DNA of 64,000 nt from Fragilaria crotonensis. Taxonomy: Eukaryota > Bacillariophyta > Fragilariophyceae > Fragilariales > Fragilariaceae. The stretch covers positions 30,536 to 94,535 of the forward strand of contig JAKSYS010000179.1 of NCBI GenBank assembly GCA_022925895.1, in the 5' to 3' direction. The notes below the pieces were generated by a model. The model was not told the DNA's origin, searched no databases, and was given only the letters and a program-made list of their open reading frames with translations. Made by a program: the position numbers and the translations under genes. Shown here piece by piece: positions 34,188-43,499 of this stretch. Positions within the stretch are counted from its first letter, which is position 1. Each line of letters opens with the position of its first letter.

Positions 34188-34918
34188 TGCTACAGGCGGC
34201 AGATCCTTCAATTGCTTGTACAGAAACGACGAGGAGGGTGCTTGTTTGGTGGGTCACGACAAAGGATGATCAACAGCAGAAGCAATAACAATGAGGTATC
34301 GTTGTGTTTCAGGCAAAAATGAAATGAAATGAATGTCAGATCAGCAATGCAAAATCTCACGAAATAAATGTATCGATATACAGATATCCACATCGTGATA
34401 CATGTATTGAGCTGGATGGGGAACAATGCCGATTTGGCTGGCGCGCAATGCCGGTTTGAATGTTACACATACAATTTTTTTGATTTTTGTTTTCGACGGA
34501 TGAGCAAGATTCCTATGATGTCACGATGACGAAAAATAGGTGACAGTTAATCGGATCTGAGAAAATGAACAAGTTCTCCATACAAAAAATGCTCGAATAT
34601 GACTTTTTACCAAATGTTTGCGTAGGAACCAAAAAAATTACCACTTCATTGGTTCAAAGCGAATTATTGGTTCAAAGCGGTTTTTAACTGGTACTATGCA
34701 TATACGACTGGTATGTCATATATATGATATCTGGTGAATTGGTGAAGTATAGATCTGTACTGGATACTGGATATATCTACAAAGTTGACTACCGTAGTAT
34801 TGTACTGTAGTATGAATACGGGTACAAATAAATATACCTGTGCATTACACACCATGAAACCCACATCTGCACATTATCTGGCGTCGGTCTTAGGGTCTAC
34901 CGGTAGTCCAACTCCACC

Positions 34919-37900
34919 ATGGTATCTTCTTCTACCATTCATGACTTGCTATCCATTGGTGAGATCGAAGCGGCTCTCGCTTCAAATGAAGATACGGAGG
35001 CAGAAATCGATCGTCTTCCGCTCCTCCTTCGCCTTTTGGCAACCGGACAACCATTATCAGCCGTTCCGCATCTGATGCCCCACAGCCAGATGCTCAGCAC
35101 TGATCAAACTTCAGATCCCTTTGTTAACGCTGTGGTTTCAAAACTTGAAGACGTGGCTGCCACACATTCTGCAGCCGAATCCATTGATGTTTTAGTCAAT
35201 CACCTTGCGCCTTCGATATCCAGGCGGATTTCCAGATTGCAACCCTTGAAACGAAAACCACCAGACCGATGGTCTACTTCAGAACTTGCAGCCACAGCAT
35301 TGGCCCCTCTCTCCCATTTACGAAGTAAAAAGTCGCGTCTTCATCCTGTCCAAAGGGATTCCATGTACTCCCATGAATCAGATGATAATTTGGAGGAGGC
35401 GTCATGTGATGAAATGGAGGACGTAAGCGGTAATGTGAAGATGCAAGATACACCTGCAGAAGTAGTACTTCTTAGCAGCTACGAAGGCCTAAAGCGAAGG
35501 CGAAGCGAAGGAGGTAGAGAATCCTTCCTGGCAGGGATGCCTGAAGACTCGGCGGACGCTCATTTGACGCGTGTCTTGAGCGAAGTGGCTTCCTTGGTGG
35601 TTGAATCGTTGCAGCCTCCGATTTCAGCTCCGAAAGAAGAGCAGGAGGAAACCCCAACGGAGAGAATCCTTTCTGTCAAAGCTGATTCGCTGTTGTCGGA
35701 ATCGGACACAACCATGAGTGGAGGAAATGATTTAGCAGCTTGCCTCTCTGCCTTAATGCACCATGCACCAGTCTTGCGACATCGGCACGTGGCCAGCGCC
35801 TTTTGTCGCGCCTCTGTGCCGCAAGCGTCCACTTTGATCTATCTTATGGGCGCCAACTCACCCAGTGCTGTGGCATGCTTGGTCCGAGGTTGTATGGACG
35901 CCGTGTCCACAGAAGGTGCAACTGAATCCACCATCACAATCGCGAAGGAAGCCGTCCGTCGACTCGCGAAACTATCGCAGCGGGAGGCTGCCAGGATTCA
36001 AGGCATGCTCCAGTCGGACATGCTCGATGTTCAATTGGAACTGGCGTTGGAACATGATACAGTGGCTGCGGCGTGTCTTCTGATCCGATTCTTGGGCAAA
36101 GGAGAGTCGCTTCGCTGCTTGTTGCATGCCAACTCGTCTCTGGTATCAAAATGCTATTCGTGCTTATTGAGCCAGATCGAGGCGTCGGAGAAGAACTCCG
36201 GTGAAATGAAGATGTTATTGCGGGCATTGACCTGGCTGATTCGTTCCGTTGTCGTAGCTAAAACCAAGGTGCTTTCGACCGCTGCAACAACGCTAGCTTC
36301 CACCTTGATGAAGTATTCATGCAATGATCAAATTGAAAGCAAGCAGCAAACGTCCTGCTGCGATCCTGCAATTCTACTTGCGTTGTCGAGTAGCCTGCTT
36401 CTGTGTTCTGTTTTGGCGCTGAATGGTGGACAAGGCGTTGAAGACGAAGTTAAGCGTAAAGATGCTTGGCAGAATCTCCTCAAGTCGTTGCTAGTGTCGT
36501 TCAACCCCCCGTCCGTAACAGCCGACGTGCTTCTCAGTCGGATTGCTGTCTTGTTGCACTCTCAAGAGATCAATCTGCTGCACGAATTGGTGCAGGAAGC
36601 ACTATCGTCACAGGACAGAAACGCAGACGATGATTTACAAGATGGCTTTCTCAAACTCTGCAAATGGGCCGTGGTAAAAGGCAATCTGGATACGGTGAGC
36701 AACAGAACCTTGACGCCCACGGCTGTTGCGTTGGACCCTTCGGCCCTGTTGCAGATGATTGCCGCCAACTACTTAGAAGTTGCAAAGCTGAGATGCCTCA
36801 TGCAAGACATTCTGAGTAGTGCTATTGCAGGATCCACGCTTGTGCGTCATATTCGCGTGAATGACCTACTGACGGCAGCGATCAACTTTATCTCTCGAAG
36901 TGACAAGCAAGACGTTCCATTGGTGTCACAAACGATGCTATCAAGTTTGATACGAAAGGCAACCTCGAAGGTGGGGGGCGAAGCCTCAACAACATCCGTT
37001 TTGCATATGGCACTCAACTTCGCGTACGCTGTGATTTTCTTCGACGAGAACCCGACGTCGCCCTTTTCTGTCGATCTGAGAGATCAACCAGTTGGGGTAG
37101 TTCTTCAGTTGATGAAGGAGTTGAATCTCGGATTTGTGTACAAGCACATAGCATCAATCCTGCATAAGCATGTCCCGGAAATAATGCAGGAATCAGAATT
37201 CGTGAATCCTTCAATGACTACTGTTCTGGAAGTATCAAACGAGTCGAGTCTGAATGACAAAGACATAACGAGGCTGCTATCTGCAGCACTACGCGAGGCT
37301 CTACGAAGGCCGGATGCTGATCCATCCGGTCTGCGAGTTGAACGGACATTCTTACTAGCTCAAAGACACCTCCCTTCGTTTGAAGTTGATTGCCTTGTTG
37401 TCAGAAATCTCATGTCATTGCCTAATTCGCCAGCACCCTTCCTCACGTATGGAATGCTCTGCAGAGACCCGTTGCTTGTACTTCAATTTCCGCTGTCTAT
37501 TTGGCAGTGTAGAGGTATACGACGTGTTGCCCTCTCTATCCTTGGAAGACTTCTCCCTGCCAACGAGAACCTTGCACGCCAGGCATCACCCTCCGAGGAA
37601 GTTGCCGAAGAGTTTATCACGTCGAGAAACGTTGTCGTTCTCCGTTGCTTGTTGAGTCTGGCGACCGGACACACCTTGTCTGACGATGCCAACTCGTCCT
37701 TCCGACTAACCAAACCATGCCAGTGCCATGTTCTGACCGGCACAATTCGCAGTCTCGTCGCATCTCACTCTGGACTCGTTGCCATTCTCATTAAGCATGG
37801 CCTCCCCGACGAAGTTGTCGACTGGCTCGTTGACTGTGTTCCAGAATGTATCAACGATGCATTTGCGTTAACGATGTTGCTTTCAGAGCGTTGCCCTCTG

Positions 37901-38341
37901 ACCGCTGCCGAGCGATTGAAAACTGCGGATGCTGCACTACGTATTGCGATTGCATTCGGTTCGCGAGACGAATTAGCAGCCAAGAATCTTGTTGGTGCGT
38001 GTTTACACCAGCTCATCACTTCATTCTACCTAGTCCTTGGTCCTGTTGGGGTCCCAGTGAATGCCCTGATCGAAGAAAGTGGGATGGATCTTACACAAGT
38101 ATGTCGGAAAGCAACCTTCCGCATCCTCAACGCCTTGCAAAAGGTCAGAGCCTCAAGAACTGGCTTGAAGAGTGAATGCTCGCTTGCTTTGCAGAAACTA
38201 GCAAGCTTGTGCAAAGGAGAAACAGGCATGACAGGCGTTGCCGGTGCGGTTGCCAACCGTCGAAAAGCCCTACTGAAAGAAATATGGGACGCTTTGGTGA
38301 AAGCACTCAATGGGATGGGAAGTGGCATAAGCCTAAATTAA
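34919..38341 (+). CDS. Integrator complex subunit 2-like protein (candidate)
   Basis: An intact 1140-residue all-helical protein. The ATG at 34919 sits in a strong CCACCATGG context. Several blocks echo INTS2: ALMHHAPVLRHRHVASAFCR (about residue 277), RDPLLVLQFPLSIWQCRGIR (about residue 848, compare the conserved DPLxVL...R block) and VAILIKHGLPDEVVDWLVDC (about residue 953), followed by FALTMLLSERCPLTAAERLK. INTS2 is a scaffold of the Integrator, which cleaves snRNA precursors and terminates paused RNA polymerase II transcripts. A basic KRKPPDRW/KKSRLH segment near residues 115-140 may be a nuclear signal. Assignment rests on remembered motif spacing over a diverged protein, so it is moderate. 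Confidence 0.55.
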   Translation: MVSSSTIHDLLSIGEIEAALASNEDTEAEIDRLPLLLRLLATGQPLSAVPHLMPHSQMLSTDQTSDPFVNAVVSKLEDVAATHSAAESIDVLVNHLAPSISRRISRLQPLKRKPPDRWSTSELAATALAPLSHLRSKKSRLHPVQRDSMYSHESDDNLEEASCDEMEDVSGNVKMQDTPAEVVLLSSYEGLKRRRSEGGRESFLAGMPEDSADAHLTRVLSEVASLVVESLQPPISAPKEEQEETPTERILSVKADSLLSESDTTMSGGNDLAACLSALMHHAPVLRHRHVASAFCRASVPQASTLIYLMGANSPSAVACLVRGCMDAVSTEGATESTITIAKEAVRRLAKLSQREAARIQGMLQSDMLDVQLELALEHDTVAAACLLIRFLGKGESLRCLLHANSSLVSKCYSCLLSQIEASEKNSGEMKMLLRALTWLIRSVVVAKTKVLSTAATTLASTLMKYSCNDQIESKQQTSCCDPAILLALSSSLLLCSVLALNGGQGVEDEVKRKDAWQNLLKSLLVSFNPPSVTADVLLSRIAVLLHSQEINLLHELVQEALSSQDRNADDDLQDGFLKLCKWAVVKGNLDTVSNRTLTPTAVALDPSALLQMIAANYLEVAKLRCLMQDILSSAIAGSTLVRHIRVNDLLTAAINFISRSDKQDVPLVSQTMLSSLIRKATSKVGGEASTTSVLHMALNFAYAVIFFDENPTSPFSVDLRDQPVGVVLQLMKELNLGFVYKHIASILHKHVPEIMQESEFVNPSMTTVLEVSNESSLNDKDITRLLSAALREALRRPDADPSGLRVERTFLLAQRHLPSFEVDCLVVRNLMSLPNSPAPFLTYGMLCRDPLLVLQFPLSIWQCRGIRRVALSILGRLLPANENLARQASPSEEVAEEFITSRNVVVLRCLLSLATGHTLSDDANSSFRLTKPCQCHVLTGTIRSLVASHSGLVAILIKHGLPDEVVDWLVDCVPECINDAFALTMLLSERCPLTAAERLKTADAALRIAIAFGSRDELAAKNLVGACLHQLITSFYLVLGPVGVPVNALIEESGMDLTQVCRKATFRILNALQKVRASRTGLKSECSLALQKLASLCKGETGMTGVAGAVANRRKALLKEIWDALVKALNGMGSGISLN

Positions 38342-39081
38342 GGGTCCCTAGGCTCTTATACACATCACCGCACCTTATTTTCATGCACGGCCGTCAGTAT
38401 TGACATTTTTTGCTGTATCCGAACGTGCAGCCAAGTCGGTGCACACCACAATTCCCTGCCTTCGTGTGAGAGTAGAAAAACCGCCAACCAAACGCAGTTT
38501 TCTACAAATCAATACCTTTGGAAACGATGGCTTTCCGCGCAACCTCGCAGCGATGCTGGAATCCGGAGTCGAGATCATGAGTTATATGCTACATGTTACT
38601 CTTTCTATCAAGGAACCTAGTAGCTCAAAGGCTCTGCTGAGAAGCGATCCCTTGAAGGCAATCACACCGAAAACTGTATTAGAATATCCGGCATCATGTA
38701 ACGTGTGTACGCGAGCATTGGCTTGATTGTTCAACAAGTCAATTGGCAAGACCAACGTAGCCCGACATGCAGGAAAGCATGCCTTCGAATCCAGTCGCGG
38801 CTTTCGTATAACGTCGACGACTGATTTCAGAAAGAATCAGGAATCGTTGATACCAATCGAACGTAGCCCGACTTGCAGGATGGCGCGCGTTCGAATCCAG
38901 TCGCGGCTTTCATATGACGTCGACGATTGAGTTCAGACCTCCATCTAGTGTTCAGAAAGAATCAGGAATTGTTGATTCCAAGCGATCGGTGCCACACCGA
39001 ATAGATATCTTATACTAACCATACGTCGAGTTCCACTACAGTTGATGAAAATCCAAGCTGTGAGTCACATAACGATACGAG
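38342..39081. other. Convergent intergenic region with a structured direct repeat
   Basis: 740 bp between the INTS2-like and lipase stops. An open frame at 38400-38726 lacks an ATG start and any domain pattern. The notable part is the 106-bp direct repeat described separately. Confidence 0.4.
38754..38984. repeat. 106-bp direct repeat with tRNA B-box-like core
   Basis: Copies start at 38754 and 38860 (AACGTAGCCCGAC...). Both contain TTCGAATCCAGTCGCGGCTT and end with AGAAAGAATCAGGAAT followed by GTTGAT. The second copy has an ~18-bp insertion. AGCCCGACT pairs with AGTCGCGGCT across about 20 nt, giving a stem with one bulge. CGTTCGAATCC (second copy) resembles the RNA polymerase III B box. No full tRNA cloverleaf can be drawn. 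Confidence 0.6.
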
Positions 39082-41487
39082 TTACCAATCATTTGGAAAT
39101 GGCGACCACTGCGATGACGACTTAGTCGGTGCGATCTTGCCGTTCGTAGCCGTGGGTTCGACCTTCTCCGCCGTTTCTGCAATCGAACTAATATCTCGAT
39201 CAGGAAGCAATTTGTTCGCTTCCGCTGTGCGTCTCTTCTTCTTATCTGCGTAGTCAACCACGGGATCACCGTATGCCGGGTAGAAGTGATGCACAAAGCT
39301 TCGAATTGCTGCTGGGACAAAGCTGATTCTGAAAACGTCGACTGGAAAAATCGAAGCCAGCGCCGGCAGTAGTTCCTCTGCAGAAATTCTGACGACGAAG
39401 TCAACTGGAGGGATCTGCACATTGACCGCCACCAATTGATCTGAGATGTATCGAATAGGCTCAGGCAGCAGAATGTGCTGCAAACCGACGCTAGTGTAAT
39501 TCTGGTTCACAGTAGACTTGAAACTGTCGCGAAATCTAGGCCAGCCATCCCACGATTCAACAATAGCCCTTGTGATGGGTCGCAACGTTCTGGGCGGACC
39601 AGACGCAAAGGGCGTCGTACCATCCTCGCCAATGTCACCAATTAATGGGTAGAGAGGATCAATTTCGCTGAAGAGTCTGACAATTGGATCCCATGGCTGG
39701 ACGTATCCGAATACTATGTCATTTGGCAGTCCGAACCTGCCCAGGACGGTGCCAGAGCGCACCAGATGTGAGTCGATCTCCTGCCCAGAGTTTGTTTGCA
39801 CGCTGTTTTCGATCTCCTCAAGCACGTCGAGTTGAGTCGCATCACCCAAAGTTGATATTGGTGGTGATCCAAACGTGTAGACACTCAAGATTTTCTCGTT
39901 CACAAACGCCGCACCTCGTCCTTTAGCCGCGATCAAGAGCAGCAAAACACTCAGCGAACCACCGATAGAATGACCAGTTATGACAATCTTATGCTTAGGA
40001 GCGGTGGCATCAATAAACTTGACAACGTCAGCATATACTTCTCGAGCGATTTTCAGCAGTCCGGCATGTAGCAATACTCCATTGCCAAATAATTCAGGAG
40101 TTGCTGTGCAAACATCAACAAGCAGCTCTTCGCGGTCGACGTTCTCATCAGATGCATCGAAGCCTCGAATTATGATTGTGCGAATCAAGAATGGCCCCTC
40201 GCTCAGATCATCCTTCTGCGTGAAGTTTTCTTGATACCCAATGCTATCAGTCACCATCCAAACAACGTTGGCTGTTGTCCCATTGGCCACAATGGAATGC
40301 CCCAAATTATGGGTTCGCATCAAAGTGTCCTCGTAAATTGCTCCACAGAGAGATCCCATCTCTGCTGCCTTGATGATTGCATTCGCATCGTCGCCATCTG
40401 CAACTTGTGCTGCACTTTTAAATTCATCAAACAGCGGGCGTGCGTTTTCAGCAGCGACCCTTACAACACCCTTTGTATCCTCTCGTGTGTACCCCGATAC
40501 AAGCAAGTCATTGGCCATGTTGACAAAGTCAGTTGTGTACTTGGCCGTCTCCCGTGCTCGTACGGCAGCGTCGCGCACGTCGACGCCCTGTTCCTTTGCA
40601 ATCTTGATGGCAACGGCAACCAGATCGTTCGCAGCACCTTCATTTATACTTAAAGTTTTTCCAGCCCGCAGGATCAAGGACTGCACAGTCTGTGGTGAAA
40701 CGGCAGTCGAAACTTCTGCAACTAAATTCTCCAAACGCGAGGTCGCTTTTTTGAATATAGATTCCGTAGCTGAGCTGAGGGCGTTTGACGATGTCTCCGT
40801 TGTTAAATCCGAGATTGAGTTGCGAAGGTTCAGTACAATACTGTTCCAGTCCCCAAGTTCTTGGAGGTTCGCCATGAACGACAAAGGCGTTGCCTGAGCG
40901 GTAGAATTTTTTGGTTGCTCCTTTGTGACAAATTGGTTTAATTCGAAGAGAGCCAGCTCCCTTTCATCCTCCACCCTTTCTTCATCCCCACCTGCCATGA
41001 GCAGTGCTTCCACATTGACGAGATTGGCAAGAGGAATTTGGGTAGTCATCTTTAATGTTGGTTCACCAAGAACTTCCCTGGCGAGTTTCTCTTCTTCCTC
41101 TGATACATCATTCAAGAGAGTGGACTGTGCTGAGTAGAGCGGCCACTGTTTCAGGCCTTTGACCCACATGGGAAAGTCCCTTTCTTCCTCGGGGGGCGCG
41201 TCACGACCGTCATCGTTCTTATTGAGGTTGAACGAAAATATGTTCAATCGAGTCCCTGGTTTCAATCTTGTGAATGGGGAAACCCAAGCAGTCGTCCTAC
41301 CGGCATGAAAGGCAGACAATACTACTGGAAAACACAAACCTTCCAGCAGAAAAATGAAGTTTACCACGAGCAATGGTTTCCGCAAGGTAGCGTGAACATC
41401 ACTAGTGCAACACGCTCTAGAGGATTTAGATGGTGCATGCATGGAGATTCGCGTCAGATGGTCGTTCAAATGGGATGGGTGGATCAT
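39082..41487 (-). CDS. Class 3 (alpha/beta) lipase, plastid-type presequence
   Basis: 801 residues from the ATG at 41487 (an in-frame ATG at 41442 is an alternative start). A hydrophobic stretch (PLLVVNFIFLLEGLCFPVVL) ends in LSAFHAGR, a good match to the ASAF cleavage motif, so plastid import is likely. The C-terminal half is a lipase_3 fold: KIVITGHSIGGSLSVLLLL near residue 500 carries the GxSxG nucleophile Ser; QPWDPIVRL probably carries the catalytic Asp; VHHFYPAYGDPV may carry the catalytic His. The N-terminal ~350 residues are helical and unassigned. It likely releases fatty acids from plastid galactolipids or triacylglycerol. The frame is intact. Confidence 0.85.
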   Translation of the reverse strand: MIHPSHLNDHLTRISMHAPSKSSRACCTSDVHATLRKPLLVVNFIFLLEGLCFPVVLSAFHAGRTTAWVSPFTRLKPGTRLNIFSFNLNKNDDGRDAPPEEERDFPMWVKGLKQWPLYSAQSTLLNDVSEEEEKLAREVLGEPTLKMTTQIPLANLVNVEALLMAGGDEERVEDERELALFELNQFVTKEQPKNSTAQATPLSFMANLQELGDWNSIVLNLRNSISDLTTETSSNALSSATESIFKKATSRLENLVAEVSTAVSPQTVQSLILRAGKTLSINEGAANDLVAVAIKIAKEQGVDVRDAAVRARETAKYTTDFVNMANDLLVSGYTREDTKGVVRVAAENARPLFDEFKSAAQVADGDDANAIIKAAEMGSLCGAIYEDTLMRTHNLGHSIVANGTTANVVWMVTDSIGYQENFTQKDDLSEGPFLIRTIIIRGFDASDENVDREELLVDVCTATPELFGNGVLLHAGLLKIAREVYADVVKFIDATAPKHKIVITGHSIGGSLSVLLLLIAAKGRGAAFVNEKILSVYTFGSPPISTLGDATQLDVLEEIENSVQTNSGQEIDSHLVRSGTVLGRFGLPNDIVFGYVQPWDPIVRLFSEIDPLYPLIGDIGEDGTTPFASGPPRTLRPITRAIVESWDGWPRFRDSFKSTVNQNYTSVGLQHILLPEPIRYISDQLVAVNVQIPPVDFVVRISAEELLPALASIFPVDVFRISFVPAAIRSFVHHFYPAYGDPVVDYADKKKRRTAEANKLLPDRDISSIAETAEKVEPTATNGKIAPTKSSSQWSPFPNDW

Positions 41488-42014
41488 CTCCTATGGCGCT
41501 CAGTTTGGCTTTCCCAAGAAGAACAAAAAAGGGGAAGTCGTTGTAAGATTCTTCAGTCAGACGTCGTTTGACGTGATGGGTTTGTGGATTTGTGACGTGT
41601 CACACACTCTTCCCCGTTTATGCACGGTACTACAGAATTATGTCTGTCCGTTTTCCAATTTGTCCTTCTTGCCCGTTCCAGTGAACGTCGTCAAAGCCCT
41701 GCCGGCTCGTCCGGATCTGCAAACCGTGCATCACTACGAAACACGCATACCTGCCAGATGCCAGTATGCATACATGTACAATTGTATGCATACAGTATAG
41801 CTCATGTGGTCCGAAGTTGCAAGTACAGAGTACAGTACCATAACAACAACTCCAGGCAACCGAAAAAACTGTAAACTGTAAACGACGCATCTTTCGCCCT
41901 TCTCTCTACATGCATATCTATGAAAGCATATTCATAATCCTACCTTTTTCCGCCAATTTGTCCTCCAAGTACACAATACTTACCGGTATTAGTGGAGTAG
42001 TCAATCGAACAACC
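41488..42014. other. Divergent promoter, lipase and pyrophosphorylase-like gene
   Basis: 527 bp. GTAC/ATGCATAC words lie at 41760-41840. No coding region is supported; the frame open upstream of 42015 precedes a better-placed ATG. Confidence 0.4.
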
Positions 42015-43215
42015 ATGGGGAAGAAAAGCAAGAAGAAGGGATCCAAGACGAAGCTGACTGCGTCCCCAGCCTTGGAGAAGGAAATCTTGACTGTGCCGGT
42101 ACTGCCGGAAATTCCCGTGATATCGACTCAACCAACGGTGGAGACAAAACCTGTCGTGAAACGCGAAGCCTATGACATGACTTCGCTGCCAGCGCCTCTC
42201 AGGCATGCTTTTCCATACTTGACTCCCAAGCAGCAAGTCCTAGCCAAGCTTCTCTGTTCGCCTCTCCTTGGACAGGCCCACTTGTTTGATAATTGGCCGT
42301 TGGACAGCGACCTTGAGGCCAAAGTTGACTTTGTCAAGCAACTCGAGGTCCTGAACGAGGCATGCCCCTGTGGGCTCGCTGGCTTCATTGGGAATGCGCG
42401 AGGGAAGAAAATCAGTGCCGAAGTCGAGACCATGGAACTTGATATTAAAGAACTCAGCGGTGTCGGGTTCGTATTAGTTGATGACGACGACAGTAATAAG
42501 GAGGTAAGTTACTTGTGTATGTGCTGGTCCGGCACCGCGAGCCACTAGGTATTGTCTTATCCGAGAATGTTACTTATAGAATGTCGGCGACGTTCAGTCT
42601 TGGTTCACGGCAGTTTTGAAGGCTCGGAAGGCGCACTCCAGCGACCTGATGAATCTATGCGTTGTGTCATCCAGCCAGGAAAGTGTCGACGCATTGGAGT
42701 CGAGCAACTACTTTGGAATGGAAAAGAGCCAGGTATCGATCGTGCAGCATACGGGACGATTTCCAGTAATGAGCAGGGAAGATGCGAAGCTGACGACCAA
42801 AGATTGCTTTACGATTATAGACGAGATACCCAATAGCAATGACGTCTTTTTCGCCAGCAGGGTCGCCAAGGAGTGGGCCGCCAAAGGCATCAAGTGGGTT
42901 AGTTTCTGCAATCAAGCGTTCGATGCACCGTCAGATGAAGCGGTGTCAGTGAAAGCATATCGACTTGATACACGTGCAGCTGTTGATCTTTACTTTAAAG
43001 ACAAGGTCGAGCCTGCACCAGTTGAAGTGCTGGACGTAATCCCAGAGTCTAGCAAGGGAAATGTACTCGAGCCGAGTACTACCAAGGTTACTTCGGTGTC
43101 GCCAGTTGAGGTACTTGTGGATGACTTTGTGGATGTTCCTTCGCTGACGGCGCCTGCTGCCAGTGAGGCAAAAGAGAAGAAGGAAGAGTGCGCTTGTGCG
43201 TGTGTTGTCAGCTGA
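42015..43215 (+). CDS. UDP-sugar pyrophosphorylase-like protein, probable pseudoenzyme, CAAX tail
   Basis: Exon 1 is 42015-42503 (AACCATGG start) and exon 2 is 42580-43215, with a 76-nt phase-0 intron (GTAAGT...TATAG). The product is 374 residues. A Lys-rich start is followed by GQAHLFDNWPLDSDLEAKVD and ACPCGLAGFIGNARGKK, matching the N-terminal helical part of UDP-sugar pyrophosphorylases. VGFVLV then stands where these enzymes continue into the nucleotide-binding GG-x-G-x-R loop, but here DDDDSNKE follows. Exon 2 keeps SSNYFGMEKSQVSIVQHTG and AKEWAAKGIKWVSFCNQAF, while the His/Gly-rich sugar-binding loop is replaced by PNSNDVFF. The C-terminal ~200 residues of the family are absent; an acidic tail ends CACACVVS, a farnesylation-type CAAX box with extra cysteines for palmitoylation. 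Likely a membrane-anchored non-catalytic protein. Confidence 0.68.
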
Positions 43216-43499
43216 AACAAATCTAGCCTTCGCAGTTATAAACGTAACGTCTGTATTGGATGGGGTTACTTTTCTCCCGACCACGTCGATGTTTGAATGT
43301 TGCGCAGGACTAAGAAAACGCGACACGATCTGCAGGAGACTACTGCAATGGGTTCGAAGTAACATCACCTTTTATAGCCGTCCTTTAGTAACTTCCGTAC
43401 TTTGTTTCGACAAATGTTGAATCCAGGCAATCGAGGTGGTTGGATTGCGTATCAGATTCGCAGTTGTTGCAAACATTGGCCTGATTACAGTTCGAGATT

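Larger units (their letters stand above)
29616..34557. mobile_element. Mutator-like (MULE) transposon with 35-bp inverted repeats, decayed
   Basis: Perfect 35-bp inverted repeats at 29616-29650 (GATCCGATTAACTGTCACCT...) and 34523-34557 enclose 4.9 kb. Inside are a plus-strand MULE transposase remnant, a minus-strand Ulp1 protease remnant, and two tandem arrays. Coupling a MULE transposase to a Ulp1 cysteine protease is known from plant MULEs. Stops and frame changes show it is not autonomous. Confidence 0.7.
29007..34695. mobile_element. 5.7-kb element bounded by perfect 34-bp inverted repeats
   Basis: The left repeat 29007-29040 begins AGTACCAGTTAAAAACCGC. The right repeat 34662-34695 is its exact reverse complement over 34 bp. 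The GCTTTGAACCAATAATT block is also duplicated in tandem at the right end. The repeats are related to those of the 745-bp element at 16815-17559. The interior contains a second perfect inverted repeat pair (29616 and 34523) around MULE genes. It is either one element with subterminal repeats or a MULE inserted into a ~747-bp element. No target duplication was seen. Confidence 0.7.

Noticed and set aside
38400-38726. 108-codon open frame after the INTS2-like gene
   Set aside because: It starts only at TTG, has no recognisable family and overlaps a frame on the minus strand.
38750-38910. tRNA gene suggested by GTTCGAATCC
   Set aside because: No acceptor stem, D-arm or anticodon arm could be drawn; kept only as a structured repeat.
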